From the NCBI GenBank assembly GCA_024742755.1, contig JANSXW010000007.1:20013-84012 (forward strand): 64,000 nt of DNA, in the 5' to 3' direction. A model generated the notes under the pieces. The model did not search any database. It was not told where the DNA came from and saw nothing but the letters and a program-made list of their open reading frames with translations. The translations under genes and the position numbers were made by a program. Each line of letters starts with the position of its first letter. The stretch's first letter is position 1. Below are positions 17,047 to 24,982 of the stretch, in pieces. Source of the DNA: a bacterium. GTDB lineage: Bacteria > Bacteroidota > Bacteroidia > Chitinophagales > Saprospiraceae.

Positions 17047-17901
17047 ATGAAAACGCTCTTTTACTTTTATTACCCTTTTAGCAAAAAGTATATTCTTTAC
17101 TTCACGCTTTTATCATCACTGACGTTTACCTGGTCCACGGTATTAAGCCAAAATGGCAGTGATGATGACATCGACTATGGCTGGCATTATTCAGCCGGAG
17201 ATACTATACAAGAAGTGATCAGGCATTCTAACATCACGAGGTTAACTATGCTTCGATATGAGACTTTCGCTACGGTTTTCTTCCATGTAGACCTCTGGTC
17301 GTCAAGTGCTAATGCAAGGATTTTAAGTGCTTACGGACTAGTAGGTTCTCTTCAAAGAAGCGACCCAGATCAAGTTGGAGAAATCTGCTGCCGAACAGGA
17401 CATGGGGTTTACTCAATAGCAACTGTTCCGACTGACCCAGAAGAAAACATAGCTACTATACCTCCAATCGGCGAGCTACAGGACTTTGTCGAATTTAGTT
17501 TTCTTACTCAAGGAATCGACTTGATTGATGATATATCAAATATAAATGGTGAGTTTGGATACCGTGGGGGTGGTGTTCGAAAAGACTGCTTACTGGAAAT
17601 TGTCAGTGGACGCAGTAATGACGACAGCAAGCCCCAAACATCAGAAAGTATCTTAAAATCACCCGCTGAATTAAAACAAAATGGAAATACAATATGGTTG
17701 AACAGGGATAATTCAGATTCCTCACCTTGGCATTTTTCAGTTTATGATCTGAGTGGACGATTGATTACAGAAAAGGATGGAAATGATACAGAGGCTGAAT
17801 TAATCGACCTTGAAAATGAATCCTGGCCTAATGGGATTTATTTAGGCGTCTTGCGGTCGGATAAACAGATTATCCCTATCAAAATCATTCATTCGTACTA
17901 A
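17047..17901 (+). CDS. Secreted protein with a type IX secretion C-terminal sorting domain
   Basis: The track starts at a TTG (17014); the ATG at 17047 gives MKTLFYFYYPFSKKYILYFT, a signal peptide ending around VLSQN, and a 284-aa protein. The C-terminal 75 residues have the T9SS type A pattern: short strand, FSVYDLSGRLITEKDG, LIDLENESWPNGIYLGVLRS, then a basic end IIPIKIIHSY. Such a tail directs export through the outer membrane and, usually, attachment to the cell surface. The body (about 30-200) is not recognised; it includes a CC pair (GEICCRTGHGVY). It is 11 bp upstream of a lipoprotein gene in the same direction. Base composition is more AT-rich than the surrounding core genes, which suits an accessory gene. 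Confidence 0.8.
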   Translation: MKTLFYFYYPFSKKYILYFTLLSSLTFTWSTVLSQNGSDDDIDYGWHYSAGDTIQEVIRHSNITRLTMLRYETFATVFFHVDLWSSSANARILSAYGLVGSLQRSDPDQVGEICCRTGHGVYSIATVPTDPEENIATIPPIGELQDFVEFSFLTQGIDLIDDISNINGEFGYRGGGVRKDCLLEIVSGRSNDDSKPQTSESILKSPAELKQNGNTIWLNRDNSDSSPWHFSVYDLSGRLITEKDGNDTEAELIDLENESWPNGIYLGVLRSDKQIIPIKIIHSY

Positions 17902-17912
17902 AATTCATTGTC

Positions 17913-18494
17913 ATGAAACTTAACTATTTACCGTTCATAGTAGGGCTAATGGCACTAGCCATAATAATAACCAATTGCCAAAAGGAAGTAGTTGAAAACT
18001 GCAACCTTCGATGTGAGAAACCCTGTCTTACTGAATCTAGAGTAGTAGACGGAGAATGCGTTTGCGTCTGCAATCCTGGAACCGTGAACATGGGCAATAA
18101 CTTTTGCTTAAGGCCAAATGAGGGCACCTTTGTAGCTTATTTGCCCGAGACAGATCATCTGGATACTTTTGCGCTTTCTACAGCATTGCGTTTTGTTGAT
18201 GGCCCAGGAGGTTTTTTATGTGGCATCACGACCATTGATAAACCTTGCAGCGGACTTGGATTTACAGCAGAATATAGCCAGCATGAAACGGGGGATAGCT
18301 TGTATATAGATATGTTACCTCCACCAGACGGAGCATTTAGCTTCATGTCTCCTCCGCCTCATTATAGGCTAAGCCTGCGTGCTGGCTTTCAAGGTCTTGA
18401 CCCGGACACCTTGCACGCACGCATCGAATGGCGTACATTAGGTGGCAGAGCAATTCGCGAACCCATTGATTTTAAAATGATCAATGTCCGTTAA
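17913..18494 (+). CDS. Cys-rich lipoprotein, unknown function
   Basis: The 193-aa protein starts with a lipoprotein signal, MKLNYLPFIVGLMALAIIIT followed by NCQKE (lipobox Cys about 22). Residues 25-65 are an EGF-like Cys cluster (NCNLRCEKPC, GECVCVCNPGTVNMGNNFC) like those in surface lipoproteins of Bacteroidota. The remaining 130 residues look beta-rich and carry two further Cys. No catalytic motif is visible. It follows the T9SS protein by 11 bp, so the two are probably expressed together and might interact at the surface. A stem-loop follows the stop. Confidence 0.75.
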   Translation: MKLNYLPFIVGLMALAIIITNCQKEVVENCNLRCEKPCLTESRVVDGECVCVCNPGTVNMGNNFCLRPNEGTFVAYLPETDHLDTFALSTALRFVDGPGGFLCGITTIDKPCSGLGFTAEYSQHETGDSLYIDMLPPPDGAFSFMSPPPHYRLSLRAGFQGLDPDTLHARIEWRTLGGRAIREPIDFKMINVR

Positions 18495-18506
18495 GGAAAG
18501 GAAATA

Positions 18507-18533
18507 CGGGCTGCTCAAATATAGAGCAGCCCG
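18507..18533. terminator. Strong stem-loop after the Cys-rich lipoprotein gene
   Basis: CGGGCTGCTC pairs perfectly with GAGCAGCCCG around a 7-nt AAATATA loop. The T-tract after it is poor (TCCTCTC), so termination may be partial. The hairpin lies between two convergent genes and could serve both. Confidence 0.65.
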
Positions 18534-18605
18534 TCCTCTCACGCTTGAATTTTCAAAACCAATAGCGTACTGGAAATTCAATAGATTTTACCAAATCTGA
18601 CTGAT

Positions 18606-18974
18606 CTAAACCCATCTTGATTGCGTAGATTCGATCTCTTTCAGATCCTTAATACTCTGCCAAAAGTACCAGATGCCACCTACCAAGGGCGGTAAAGCCA
18701 ACACAAACCAAAGGTAACCTACCCAATTTGTTGGCTCATAATTAAATATATCTGCTGCCTGAGTACCCGCAACAAGTACCAGACAGTACGCTGTAGCCGC
18801 CAAAAAGTAATTGAGGTATAGCCTGCTCTGTAACAGAATAGCTTTGATCAAGCTGCTTCCCAGTTGCCAGCAACCTAAAAAGAAGGCTGCAACCAAAGTG
18901 AAGGGGAAGAATACGGAAGACCCAAGAAGCAAGCCCTGGACGACGTTATCAATGGCAAACAATGCCTTTTTCAT
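18606..18974 (-). CDS. 122-aa membrane protein, paralogue copy B, unknown function
   Basis: The protein has the same length as copy A at 14875-15243 and about 45% identity over the whole protein. It has three to four predicted membrane segments, with conserved PFTL.AAFFLG.WQL.SSL.K and PPL.G.IWYF..SIKDL blocks. The likely operon is with the 178-aa gene 112 bp upstream, although a separate promoter lies between them. Nothing in the sequence gives a function; a small inner-membrane protein of unknown role is the honest call. Confidence 0.75.
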   Translation of the reverse strand: MKKALFAIDNVVQGLLLGSSVFFPFTLVAAFFLGCWQLGSSLIKAILLQSRLYLNYFLAATAYCLVLVAGTQAADIFNYEPTNWVGYLWFVLALPPLVGGIWYFWQSIKDLKEIESTQSRWV

Positions 18975-18995
18975 GTTTGGTGGTTTTGGTTACAC

Positions 18996-19026
18996 CAAAG
19001 ATACCGGTTTTATTCATATTTTTCAA
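18996..19026 (-). promoter_or_regulatory. Bacteroidota-type promoter of membrane-protein copy B
   Basis: On the minus strand, TTG (19026-19024), 20 nt and TATCTTTG (19003-18996) match the Bacteroidota promoter pattern. It is positioned 21 bp before the start codon, exactly as in copy A. Conservation of these boxes in two diverged copies supports a functional promoter. Confidence 0.7.
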
Positions 19027-19086
19027 TACTTTTTGAAAGATATGGATAATATATTTCCACTTGGTTAGCTCCCTTACGACGCTTTA

Positions 19087-19623
19087 CTATCCCCCGCCTT
19101 TGGGTATCAACAACCCTTTAATTAATTTAATAGCACCGATCAGAAAGACACCCAAGGGTATAAATGCAACGATACCGCCTAGAGTATTAAGTCCACCAAA
19201 GCCGAGAATAACTGCAAGGTAACCTAATGGCAGAGCGCTTACCAAGCCCAGCCCTATCAATATCAGACCTACACGTATAAGCCTTTTCCTTTTCTTCGGA
19301 TCACTACGCCTCCTTTCTTTTCCACTTTGAGAAAGCCACTGCTCTTTGACATTGAGGACTTCCCCGGAGGCATATCGAATCTCCTTAATGTCTGATTTAT
19401 TCAAAAGGACAATTCTTTCCTGATCGCAGTAAGCAAAACGATAAGTCGTCTCGTCCTCTTCCACAACCTCACCAACAATTTTGAGGTCAGACATCAGGAT
19501 TAGGGTATCACAATCTGTTGCACTTTTGGGAACTTCAGGTATTTTGAGGGGAGTCAAAAGGGTGGCTCCGGTCGCAGGCAGAGACAAACAAACAAAAGCC
19601 AAGACTCGTAGAAGATGTTTCAT
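19087..19623 (-). CDS. 178-aa membrane-associated protein, unknown function
   Basis: The protein has a signal peptide (about 1-20, ending LPATGA). The extracytoplasmic domain (about 25-95) carries DTLILMSDLKIVGEVVEEDE and KSDIKEIRYASGEV, a pattern seen in many Bacteroidota proteins in which a small beta domain describes 'D.I.l.nG.ei.gkV.ei....I.Yk'. A basic stretch ERRRSDPKKRKRLIR precedes two glycine-rich membrane segments (about 113-135 and 139-165). It is the intact relative of the remnant at 15359-15535. No enzymatic motif is seen. It is probably cotranscribed with the 122-aa gene downstream. Confidence 0.72.
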   Translation of the reverse strand: MKHLLRVLAFVCLSLPATGATLLTPLKIPEVPKSATDCDTLILMSDLKIVGEVVEEDETTYRFAYCDQERIVLLNKSDIKEIRYASGEVLNVKEQWLSQSGKERRRSDPKKRKRLIRVGLILIGLGLVSALPLGYLAVILGFGGLNTLGGIVAFIPLGVFLIGAIKLIKGLLIPKGGG

Positions 19624-19921
19624 TTTTCAGGGTTTTACCTAAAAATTAGACTTTTTGGCCATACCGCTTAATCGTAGATATACGCAATACGAAGTGGTCA
19701 CCGACGATAAATGTCGGGATCTATGATTTGCGACATCGGCCCATGACGAAGCATAGCTTGTCAGGGCAGGCGCAAGCCACTTCCCAGCGTAAATGCTGAC
19801 CTGTCTGCCGAAGTATCGATACGAAGGCAGGCATTGAGTAAGTTTGCTGCTCCGATCTTTATCGGAGACCACTTAATCGTCAGTATATAGATTTCAAATT
19901 GCAGCAGAAAATTCAGGTAGC
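19624..19921. repeat. Intergenic stretch with several small palindromes
   Basis: There is no ORF here. At least two clear palindromes are present: CCGAC(GATAAAT)GTCGG at 19701-19717 and CTCCGAT(CTTT)ATCGGAG at 19850-19867. A third, imperfect one (CTGCC...TATCGATA...GGCAG) lies near 19806-19831. Such clusters of short hairpins look like dispersed intergenic repeats. Their count elsewhere in the genome cannot be judged from this window. Confidence 0.5.
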
Positions 19922-22459
19922 TTACCGCACCCAGGTACCATCCGCTTCCAAACCCCAGGTTACGCCCGTCTCCGGATCAAGCACCTTCAGGAATACCCAT
20001 TGGTTGTAAAACAGCTTCTGCAGTACCTCGTGCTTGTCCACCAGTTGCTTTACCGCCGCTTTTGGGGCCACTACAAAAGCCGTCAGGCGCAGCGGCTTGT
20101 GGTACAGCTCCTCATCGTTTTTCATCACCGACTGCCAGGGCAGGCCGTGCATCAAATCAGACCCATTGCCCTGCATGACGCCGATTTTACCGACGACGTT
20201 GTGCGTGACTTTGCTGCCGCTGCCGAAAGCGGTGTTATCCACCGTGGAGAAAAAGTACTGACTGTTGATCCATTGCGCCACCACGAGCGGAGCCGTAAGA
20301 ATGACCTCCAGGCTCTTGCTATCCGGATCCTGCAACCAGTCATAGGAATGCAGGAAGCAACGACCCTTGAGGTCGAGATTGGCCGTCATGTGACGGGGGG
20401 CCACCACAAAGCCCGCATTGCCCGCCAGGCCCCACTCCGGGCGTACTTCCGACCAGTCGGCGCTCCGGCGCAGCATCCCTTTGCTATTAGTTAAGCCAAA
20501 CTGTACGGAACGGACCTCCAGGTTGCGCTGCTGAGCCTTAGCCAGGCCTGCTTGCAAACCGGTAACCTGCGCTTGTTTTTCTGCGTTCAGCTCAGGCAAA
20601 TTGATTAACCGGACGCCATCGGTAGTCGTGTTGTGCTGGGCACCGACAAAGAGGGTATCTTCCGGTATCACAATCCCTTCTTCCGCCAATGCTTCGCGCA
20701 CCGCTTTCTGGTTGAGAATACTGGCCATAGCCGCTGCATTAGGACCACCGTGGCTGCCGCCGCAGGCACCACAATCGAGTGCGGCGGCGTAGGGGTTGTT
20801 CTCCGTTTGGCTACCGTGCCCGCAGAGGACAACAAGGGGCGCAAAGTTTCGGGTCAGGCCCATCATGCGCAGCGCGTTGCCTGCGTAGGCGACCTGCTGC
20901 TCCATTGGGATGCCCCATTGGTCTACCTGCGCTACATCGGGCAGCAGGTCAACTTCCGGACGGAACCAGCGGCGGCCCATTCGGCGCAACCGGGACAAGG
21001 GGCCCGGAATAAGGCTACGCCCAATCGTGATCAGCCCGGCGGGCAGGCCCAGGGCTTCCACCGCCGCAAAGGGGGTGGCGATATTGTATTTCAGTGATTT
21101 ATAGGCTTGCTTGAGCTCTTTGAGGAGCCTCAGCCCGCTTTGGTGCTTTTCCAGATCGTGGCTACAGCAGCTGCCAGCCACTTCCTTTAGCTCATGCGCG
21201 GGCTGCAGCAGCACCGGCAGCGACTTCACGCGCTTGCCCAGCACCGTTTGGTAAGCGATCGGAAGCCCGAAGAAGCCCGCAAAACCGAATGTTTCATACG
21301 CCCCGCAACTTTCCAGTTGCCGGCGGAAGGGCTCGGAGCGTACATCAATACAAAATGCCAGTTGTGCTTCCGGCCGGCCCTGAACAGCCGGGGCTTTCAG
21401 CTGCGACTGCAGATCGGCGGTCATCGTGCTGCGGAAGGACTCCTCCCAGGACTCCAAAAGGGACAGGCGCATCAGGTAATAGGCTTCCCGCAATGCTTTG
21501 AGCAGGGGTGCCCATTCTGCCGCCGTGGTACCCAGGGCAGGGTCTACTTGCGCTGCCGCCCAATGATGAAGCATCGCCCATTCTTTGGCAGATGCGGGGG
21601 CCTTTGTTGGCCCATCCTGCACTTGTACAGCGGCGACCAGCAGGCGGACTGCCAGATAATCTTCCAAATCAATAGGATAGCGCTGCTGAGGCGCATAATC
21701 TGCTTGCGCACTCCGCCAACGGATGTAAGAAGCCCAGCCTGGCAGTGCCATCAGATGGCCGCGCAGGAAATCACGTTGCTCCGATGCCTCAATGCCCAAA
21801 TGCCCCAGCAGCATCAGCAGCGCAGGCCCCGTAGCCTCCGGCAGCTGCTTAATAAAGTTCGTCTGCTCCCCCTGATGCAGCAACAGCATTTTCACTGCCC
21901 GGTAAAAGCCCCGCTCGCGGAAAGGCATCGGCCAGGCTGCCTGCCCTTCATCGAGAAAAGCCCCCAGCCAGGTGATCATTTCCTGACTGACCGGCTCCAG
22001 CGTGGGCTGCCAGGGTTGTTGCAGCCCCATTTCGGTGAGGGCCTCCGACAATAGCGCATCAGGGGATGGCTGCATGTTGCGCTCATCCAGCTCCTGCACC
22101 ATAGCGGTAAGCATCGCTTCCAGGTTGACAGCACTTTTGCCGAAAGGCAAGGTGGCCGGCAAGGCATCTAAGGCGCTGCTGACCGCCTGCGCCATCGCCT
22201 GTTCCTGTACTTCCCCATCTTTTACCGCATTGCGGATTTGCCAGAACGCAGGCAAAGTATTGGCGTCAAACAGCTCCTGACCGCGGCGGACAGCTTTCGC
22301 AAAAGGCAGGCGCTCCAGCCCCTGAAGTGGATTGCAGGCTACGGCATGCGCCAGAGGCCAGGTGGGGGCAATGAGGGTGCTGAGTTGATCCAGGTGCTGT
22401 TGCAACGTCTGCAAGCCCTGATCGATATGTTGTGGCGTGAAGGTCTCGGTAAGTGTCAT
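19922..22459 (-). CDS. dabA: DabA, inorganic carbon transporter subunit (DUF2309)
   Basis: The protein has 845 aa from the ATG at 22459; the longer track start lies inside the end of dabB and is unlikely. DabA is a distant beta-carbonic-anhydrase-like protein that works with DabB to accumulate bicarbonate. The zinc-site signatures are present: FCIDVRSEPFRR (Cys and Asp) and LCGHGSQTENNPYAAALDCG followed by ACGGSHGGPNA (His and Cys). Other family blocks are GLERLPFAKAVRRG near the N-terminus and PLVVAQWINSQYFFSTVDN near the end. DabAB is thought to couple cation influx through DabB to one-way hydration of CO2 in the cytoplasm. The gene begins 25 bp after dabB in the same operon. Confidence 0.93.
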   Translation of the reverse strand: MTLTETFTPQHIDQGLQTLQQHLDQLSTLIAPTWPLAHAVACNPLQGLERLPFAKAVRRGQELFDANTLPAFWQIRNAVKDGEVQEQAMAQAVSSALDALPATLPFGKSAVNLEAMLTAMVQELDERNMQPSPDALLSEALTEMGLQQPWQPTLEPVSQEMITWLGAFLDEGQAAWPMPFRERGFYRAVKMLLLHQGEQTNFIKQLPEATGPALLMLLGHLGIEASEQRDFLRGHLMALPGWASYIRWRSAQADYAPQQRYPIDLEDYLAVRLLVAAVQVQDGPTKAPASAKEWAMLHHWAAAQVDPALGTTAAEWAPLLKALREAYYLMRLSLLESWEESFRSTMTADLQSQLKAPAVQGRPEAQLAFCIDVRSEPFRRQLESCGAYETFGFAGFFGLPIAYQTVLGKRVKSLPVLLQPAHELKEVAGSCCSHDLEKHQSGLRLLKELKQAYKSLKYNIATPFAAVEALGLPAGLITIGRSLIPGPLSRLRRMGRRWFRPEVDLLPDVAQVDQWGIPMEQQVAYAGNALRMMGLTRNFAPLVVLCGHGSQTENNPYAAALDCGACGGSHGGPNAAAMASILNQKAVREALAEEGIVIPEDTLFVGAQHNTTTDGVRLINLPELNAEKQAQVTGLQAGLAKAQQRNLEVRSVQFGLTNSKGMLRRSADWSEVRPEWGLAGNAGFVVAPRHMTANLDLKGRCFLHSYDWLQDPDSKSLEVILTAPLVVAQWINSQYFFSTVDNTAFGSGSKVTHNVVGKIGVMQGNGSDLMHGLPWQSVMKNDEELYHKPLRLTAFVVAPKAAVKQLVDKHEVLQKLFYNQWVFLKVLDPETGVTWGLEADGTWVR

Positions 22460-22484
22460 GTCTTGCTTTTTTGGAACGTGAGGT

Positions 22485-23942
22485 TTAAAGACGGTAAGCA
22501 CTGCGGCGTACATTCAACGTTTGACGCAGCGGCTGACTGTAGCGCAACGCCCATGCATAAATCCGGGCGATCCAGCTATCGCCCACCGCATCAGGCAGGT
22601 AGTCCCGAAAGAGCATCAGCAGCCAGCCCAGTACGAAGAAAAGGCCAATGCCCAGGTGCAGCCCATTCAGTGCAGGAGCTGTAAAGAGGGCAAGCTGTGA
22701 TTCGACAGCCCAAACAGACATCCCGTACACCGTTGACCCCAGCAGCCCGAGGACAGCCGCCAGCACCAACCGACCGGCGGTAGGCGAAGGCTCCGCAATC
22801 GTCATGACGGCATGGGCACAGGTGATGCCGCAGAACAGCAGCAGGAGCACATAGGTACTGCCCAATCCCCCCGTAGCGCCTGTAAAACTCCAAAAGATAA
22901 AGGCCCCCAAGCCCCCCATGACCAATCCGAAGAGGAAAAGAGGCAGGGCTTTGGGGCCATAAAGACTGAGGCTTTTATTGCGGGCGGCTTTTACCGTTGA
23001 GCCCGCACTTAGAAATAAAGAGGCTTTAAAGAATCCGTGCCAGATCATGTGCGCAATGGCTGCCGGAAAAAGCCCCATGCCACACTGCATGATCATAAAA
23101 CCCATCTGCCCCATTGTGGAGCAGGTCAGCGTACGCTTTACATCGCTTTGCACCAGCATCCAAAGGGTGCCGGCAATTGCGGTAAGCCCGCCCAGTACTA
23201 CCAAAAGTGTGGCACTCCACGACAGGATGCTCCAGACCGGGTACAATTTATACAAGATGACCGCTCCTCCGTTGACCAGACCGGCATGCATGAAGGCAGA
23301 TACCGGCGTAGGCGCATTAGCGGAAGCGATTAGCCAGCGGTGGAAGGGCCAGATGGCGGACTGGGCCAAAGCGGACAATAAGACGAACCCGCCGATAACC
23401 GGAAGCCAGGGCGTTGCTTCTAAAGAAAGGGAAAGGCGCTCCGGCGACCCGTGCCCCTGCGTGTAGTAGATCAAACCGACAGCCGCCAGTAAGGCCAATG
23501 CTCCTCCTGCAAGGTGCAGCAGGGCATAACGGGCCGAAGCTGTCGCCGCCTTCCATTCCAGTTGAAAACCGATGAGGCGGGCCAATAGCACATTGCTCAC
23601 CAACAGCCCCGCAACCATAACCAACAGGTGGCTGGCAGCACTAAAAAAGACCAGCGACAGGGTAAGCGCCATCAGGTAACGAAAGACTTCCCGCTGCTTG
23701 CGGTGGCCACCGAAGTGCCGAAGCCCGTACGCCTGAATGGCCAGGCTCACGAAACAAACGACTGCTGACAGCAAAGTATGTGTGGGAGAAAAGGCAAGCC
23801 CAAGCCCGTCCGAAAGCAGGGCCGGTGCGCCCAGGCTGAGCAAAAAACCTGCCCCGGTGAGGAAGGTGCTCAGGCGCTCTGCTTTGGGCAGGGGGCTTAG
23901 CAATCCAAGGAGTCCAAAAACCAGCAGTCCGATTAGAATCAT
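22485..23942 (-). CDS. dabB: DabB, proton-conducting (NuoL/MrpA-like) membrane subunit
   Basis: The 485-aa polytopic protein is related to the antiporter-like NuoL subunit of complex I. Conserved features include SAIWPFHRWLIASANAPTPV followed by SAFMHAGLVNGGAVILYKL, then SDVKRTLTCSTMGQMGFM and the lysine/histidine positions of the broken-helix proton path (MIWHGFFKASLFLSAG). It pairs with DabA to form the DAB inorganic carbon pump. It is the first gene of the operon, reading away from the divergent LysR gene. The start at 23942 is the ATG followed by a hydrophobic first segment (MILIGLLVFGLLGLL). Confidence 0.92.
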   Translation of the reverse strand: MILIGLLVFGLLGLLSPLPKAERLSTFLTGAGFLLSLGAPALLSDGLGLAFSPTHTLLSAVVCFVSLAIQAYGLRHFGGHRKQREVFRYLMALTLSLVFFSAASHLLVMVAGLLVSNVLLARLIGFQLEWKAATASARYALLHLAGGALALLAAVGLIYYTQGHGSPERLSLSLEATPWLPVIGGFVLLSALAQSAIWPFHRWLIASANAPTPVSAFMHAGLVNGGAVILYKLYPVWSILSWSATLLVVLGGLTAIAGTLWMLVQSDVKRTLTCSTMGQMGFMIMQCGMGLFPAAIAHMIWHGFFKASLFLSAGSTVKAARNKSLSLYGPKALPLFLFGLVMGGLGAFIFWSFTGATGGLGSTYVLLLLFCGITCAHAVMTIAEPSPTAGRLVLAAVLGLLGSTVYGMSVWAVESQLALFTAPALNGLHLGIGLFFVLGWLLMLFRDYLPDAVGDSWIARIYAWALRYSQPLRQTLNVRRSAYRL

Positions 23943-24008
23943 TTTCGTTTGAATTGATTTCGGGCTGCAAGTTATAAGGTGTTAAATTATAAAAAAAATT
24001 AAAAATCT

Positions 24009-24034
24009 TGATTTAAATCATTAGAAAAACTAAT
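24009..24034. promoter_or_regulatory. Candidate LysR operator between dabB and the LysR gene
   Basis: Two abutting palindromes, TGATTTAAATCA (24009-24020) and ATTAG-AAAAA-CTAAT (24020-24034), lie in the 140-bp divergent promoter region. The second matches the T-N11-A LysR box (TTAGAAAAACTAA). The position between a LysR gene and its divergent target is where such regulators usually bind. A further TTATAA-N9-TTATAA arrangement lies closer to dabB. Confidence 0.6.
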
Positions 24035-24082
24035 ACATTTATCTTGGATAATTCCACCCTTAGCTAAATACAAAGCCTTGCC

Positions 24083-24982
24083 ATGGATCACAAAATTTTA
24101 TACCTCGACCTGCCGCTGATTCGAACATTTATTACTGTCATCGATCAGCAGGGGTATAGCCTGGCCGCCAACGAACTGGGGCGCACACAGTCTGCGATCA
24201 GTCAGCAAATCAAAAAATTAGAGCAACTGGCGGGGCAGCAGCTCGTCCGGAAGCAGGGCCGGCAGCTCCAAATGACGGAAGCGGGCGAGATCGTCTACCG
24301 GCATGGCATGGAGATGCTACGGGTGGAACAACAGCTGAGAGAAAAGCTTTTTAGCGAAGAAATCGAAGGGCGGGTGCGCCTGGGCATACCGGAAGACCTG
24401 GCCACCCACTACCTCCTGCCTATCCTGGCACGCTTCCGGGAACAATACCCGCGCATTCAGCTCTCTGTGGAGTGCGACCTGACGGAAAACCTCTACAAAA
24501 ACTTCAAGGCCAACGAGTATGAACTGGTGATCCTCAAGCACGAACAGCTCAATGTAGCTTATCCCGACCGCATCGTGAAGACCTGGTACGACCCGCTCGT
24601 ATGGGTGGGCAGAAGTGAGGAAGAGTGCAACGCCTGGCAGTTCTCAAAAAATGTGCCTGTGATCGTCTCCCCGGAGCCTTGTGTCTACCGGCGGCAGGTG
24701 CTCCACCAACTGAATGCGGATCAGTTTTCGATTGACCTGGCCTACGTCAGCGAGAGCTACAACAGCAAGCTGCTGGCCATAAGGGCGGGGCTGGGGCTGG
24801 CGGCATTGCCACAAAGCCTGGTGCCGGAGGATTGTGTCATCGTGAAGACCGGGCTGCCTGAACTGTCGCCCACACAAATTTCCCTATTCCGGTCAGGCAT
24901 ACAGGCTAAGGTCGCCCAATACCTACGCGACCGCATCATCGAGAGCTTTGACCACCGGCTGGGGCTAAATCAATCCACATAA
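24083..24982 (+). CDS. LysR-type transcriptional regulator, probably controlling dabBA
   Basis: The 299-aa protein has an N-terminal winged HTH (about 11-70; LIRTFITVIDQQGYSLAANE, GRTQSAISQQIKKLE) and a linker helix. The effector domain begins about residue 92 (GRVRLGIPEDLATHYLLPIL) and includes LGLAALPQSLVPEDCVIV. It is transcribed divergently from dabBA, the classic arrangement for a LysR regulator and its target. A carbon-status signal, as for CbbR/CmpR-type proteins, would be reasonable, but the ligand is inference. The 3' end overlaps the convergent methyltransferase gene by 13 bp. Confidence 0.9.
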   Translation: MDHKILYLDLPLIRTFITVIDQQGYSLAANELGRTQSAISQQIKKLEQLAGQQLVRKQGRQLQMTEAGEIVYRHGMEMLRVEQQLREKLFSEEIEGRVRLGIPEDLATHYLLPILARFREQYPRIQLSVECDLTENLYKNFKANEYELVILKHEQLNVAYPDRIVKTWYDPLVWVGRSEEECNAWQFSKNVPVIVSPEPCVYRRQVLHQLNADQFSIDLAYVSESYNSKLLAIRAGLGLAALPQSLVPEDCVIVKTGLPELSPTQISLFRSGIQAKVAQYLRDRIIESFDHRLGLNQST

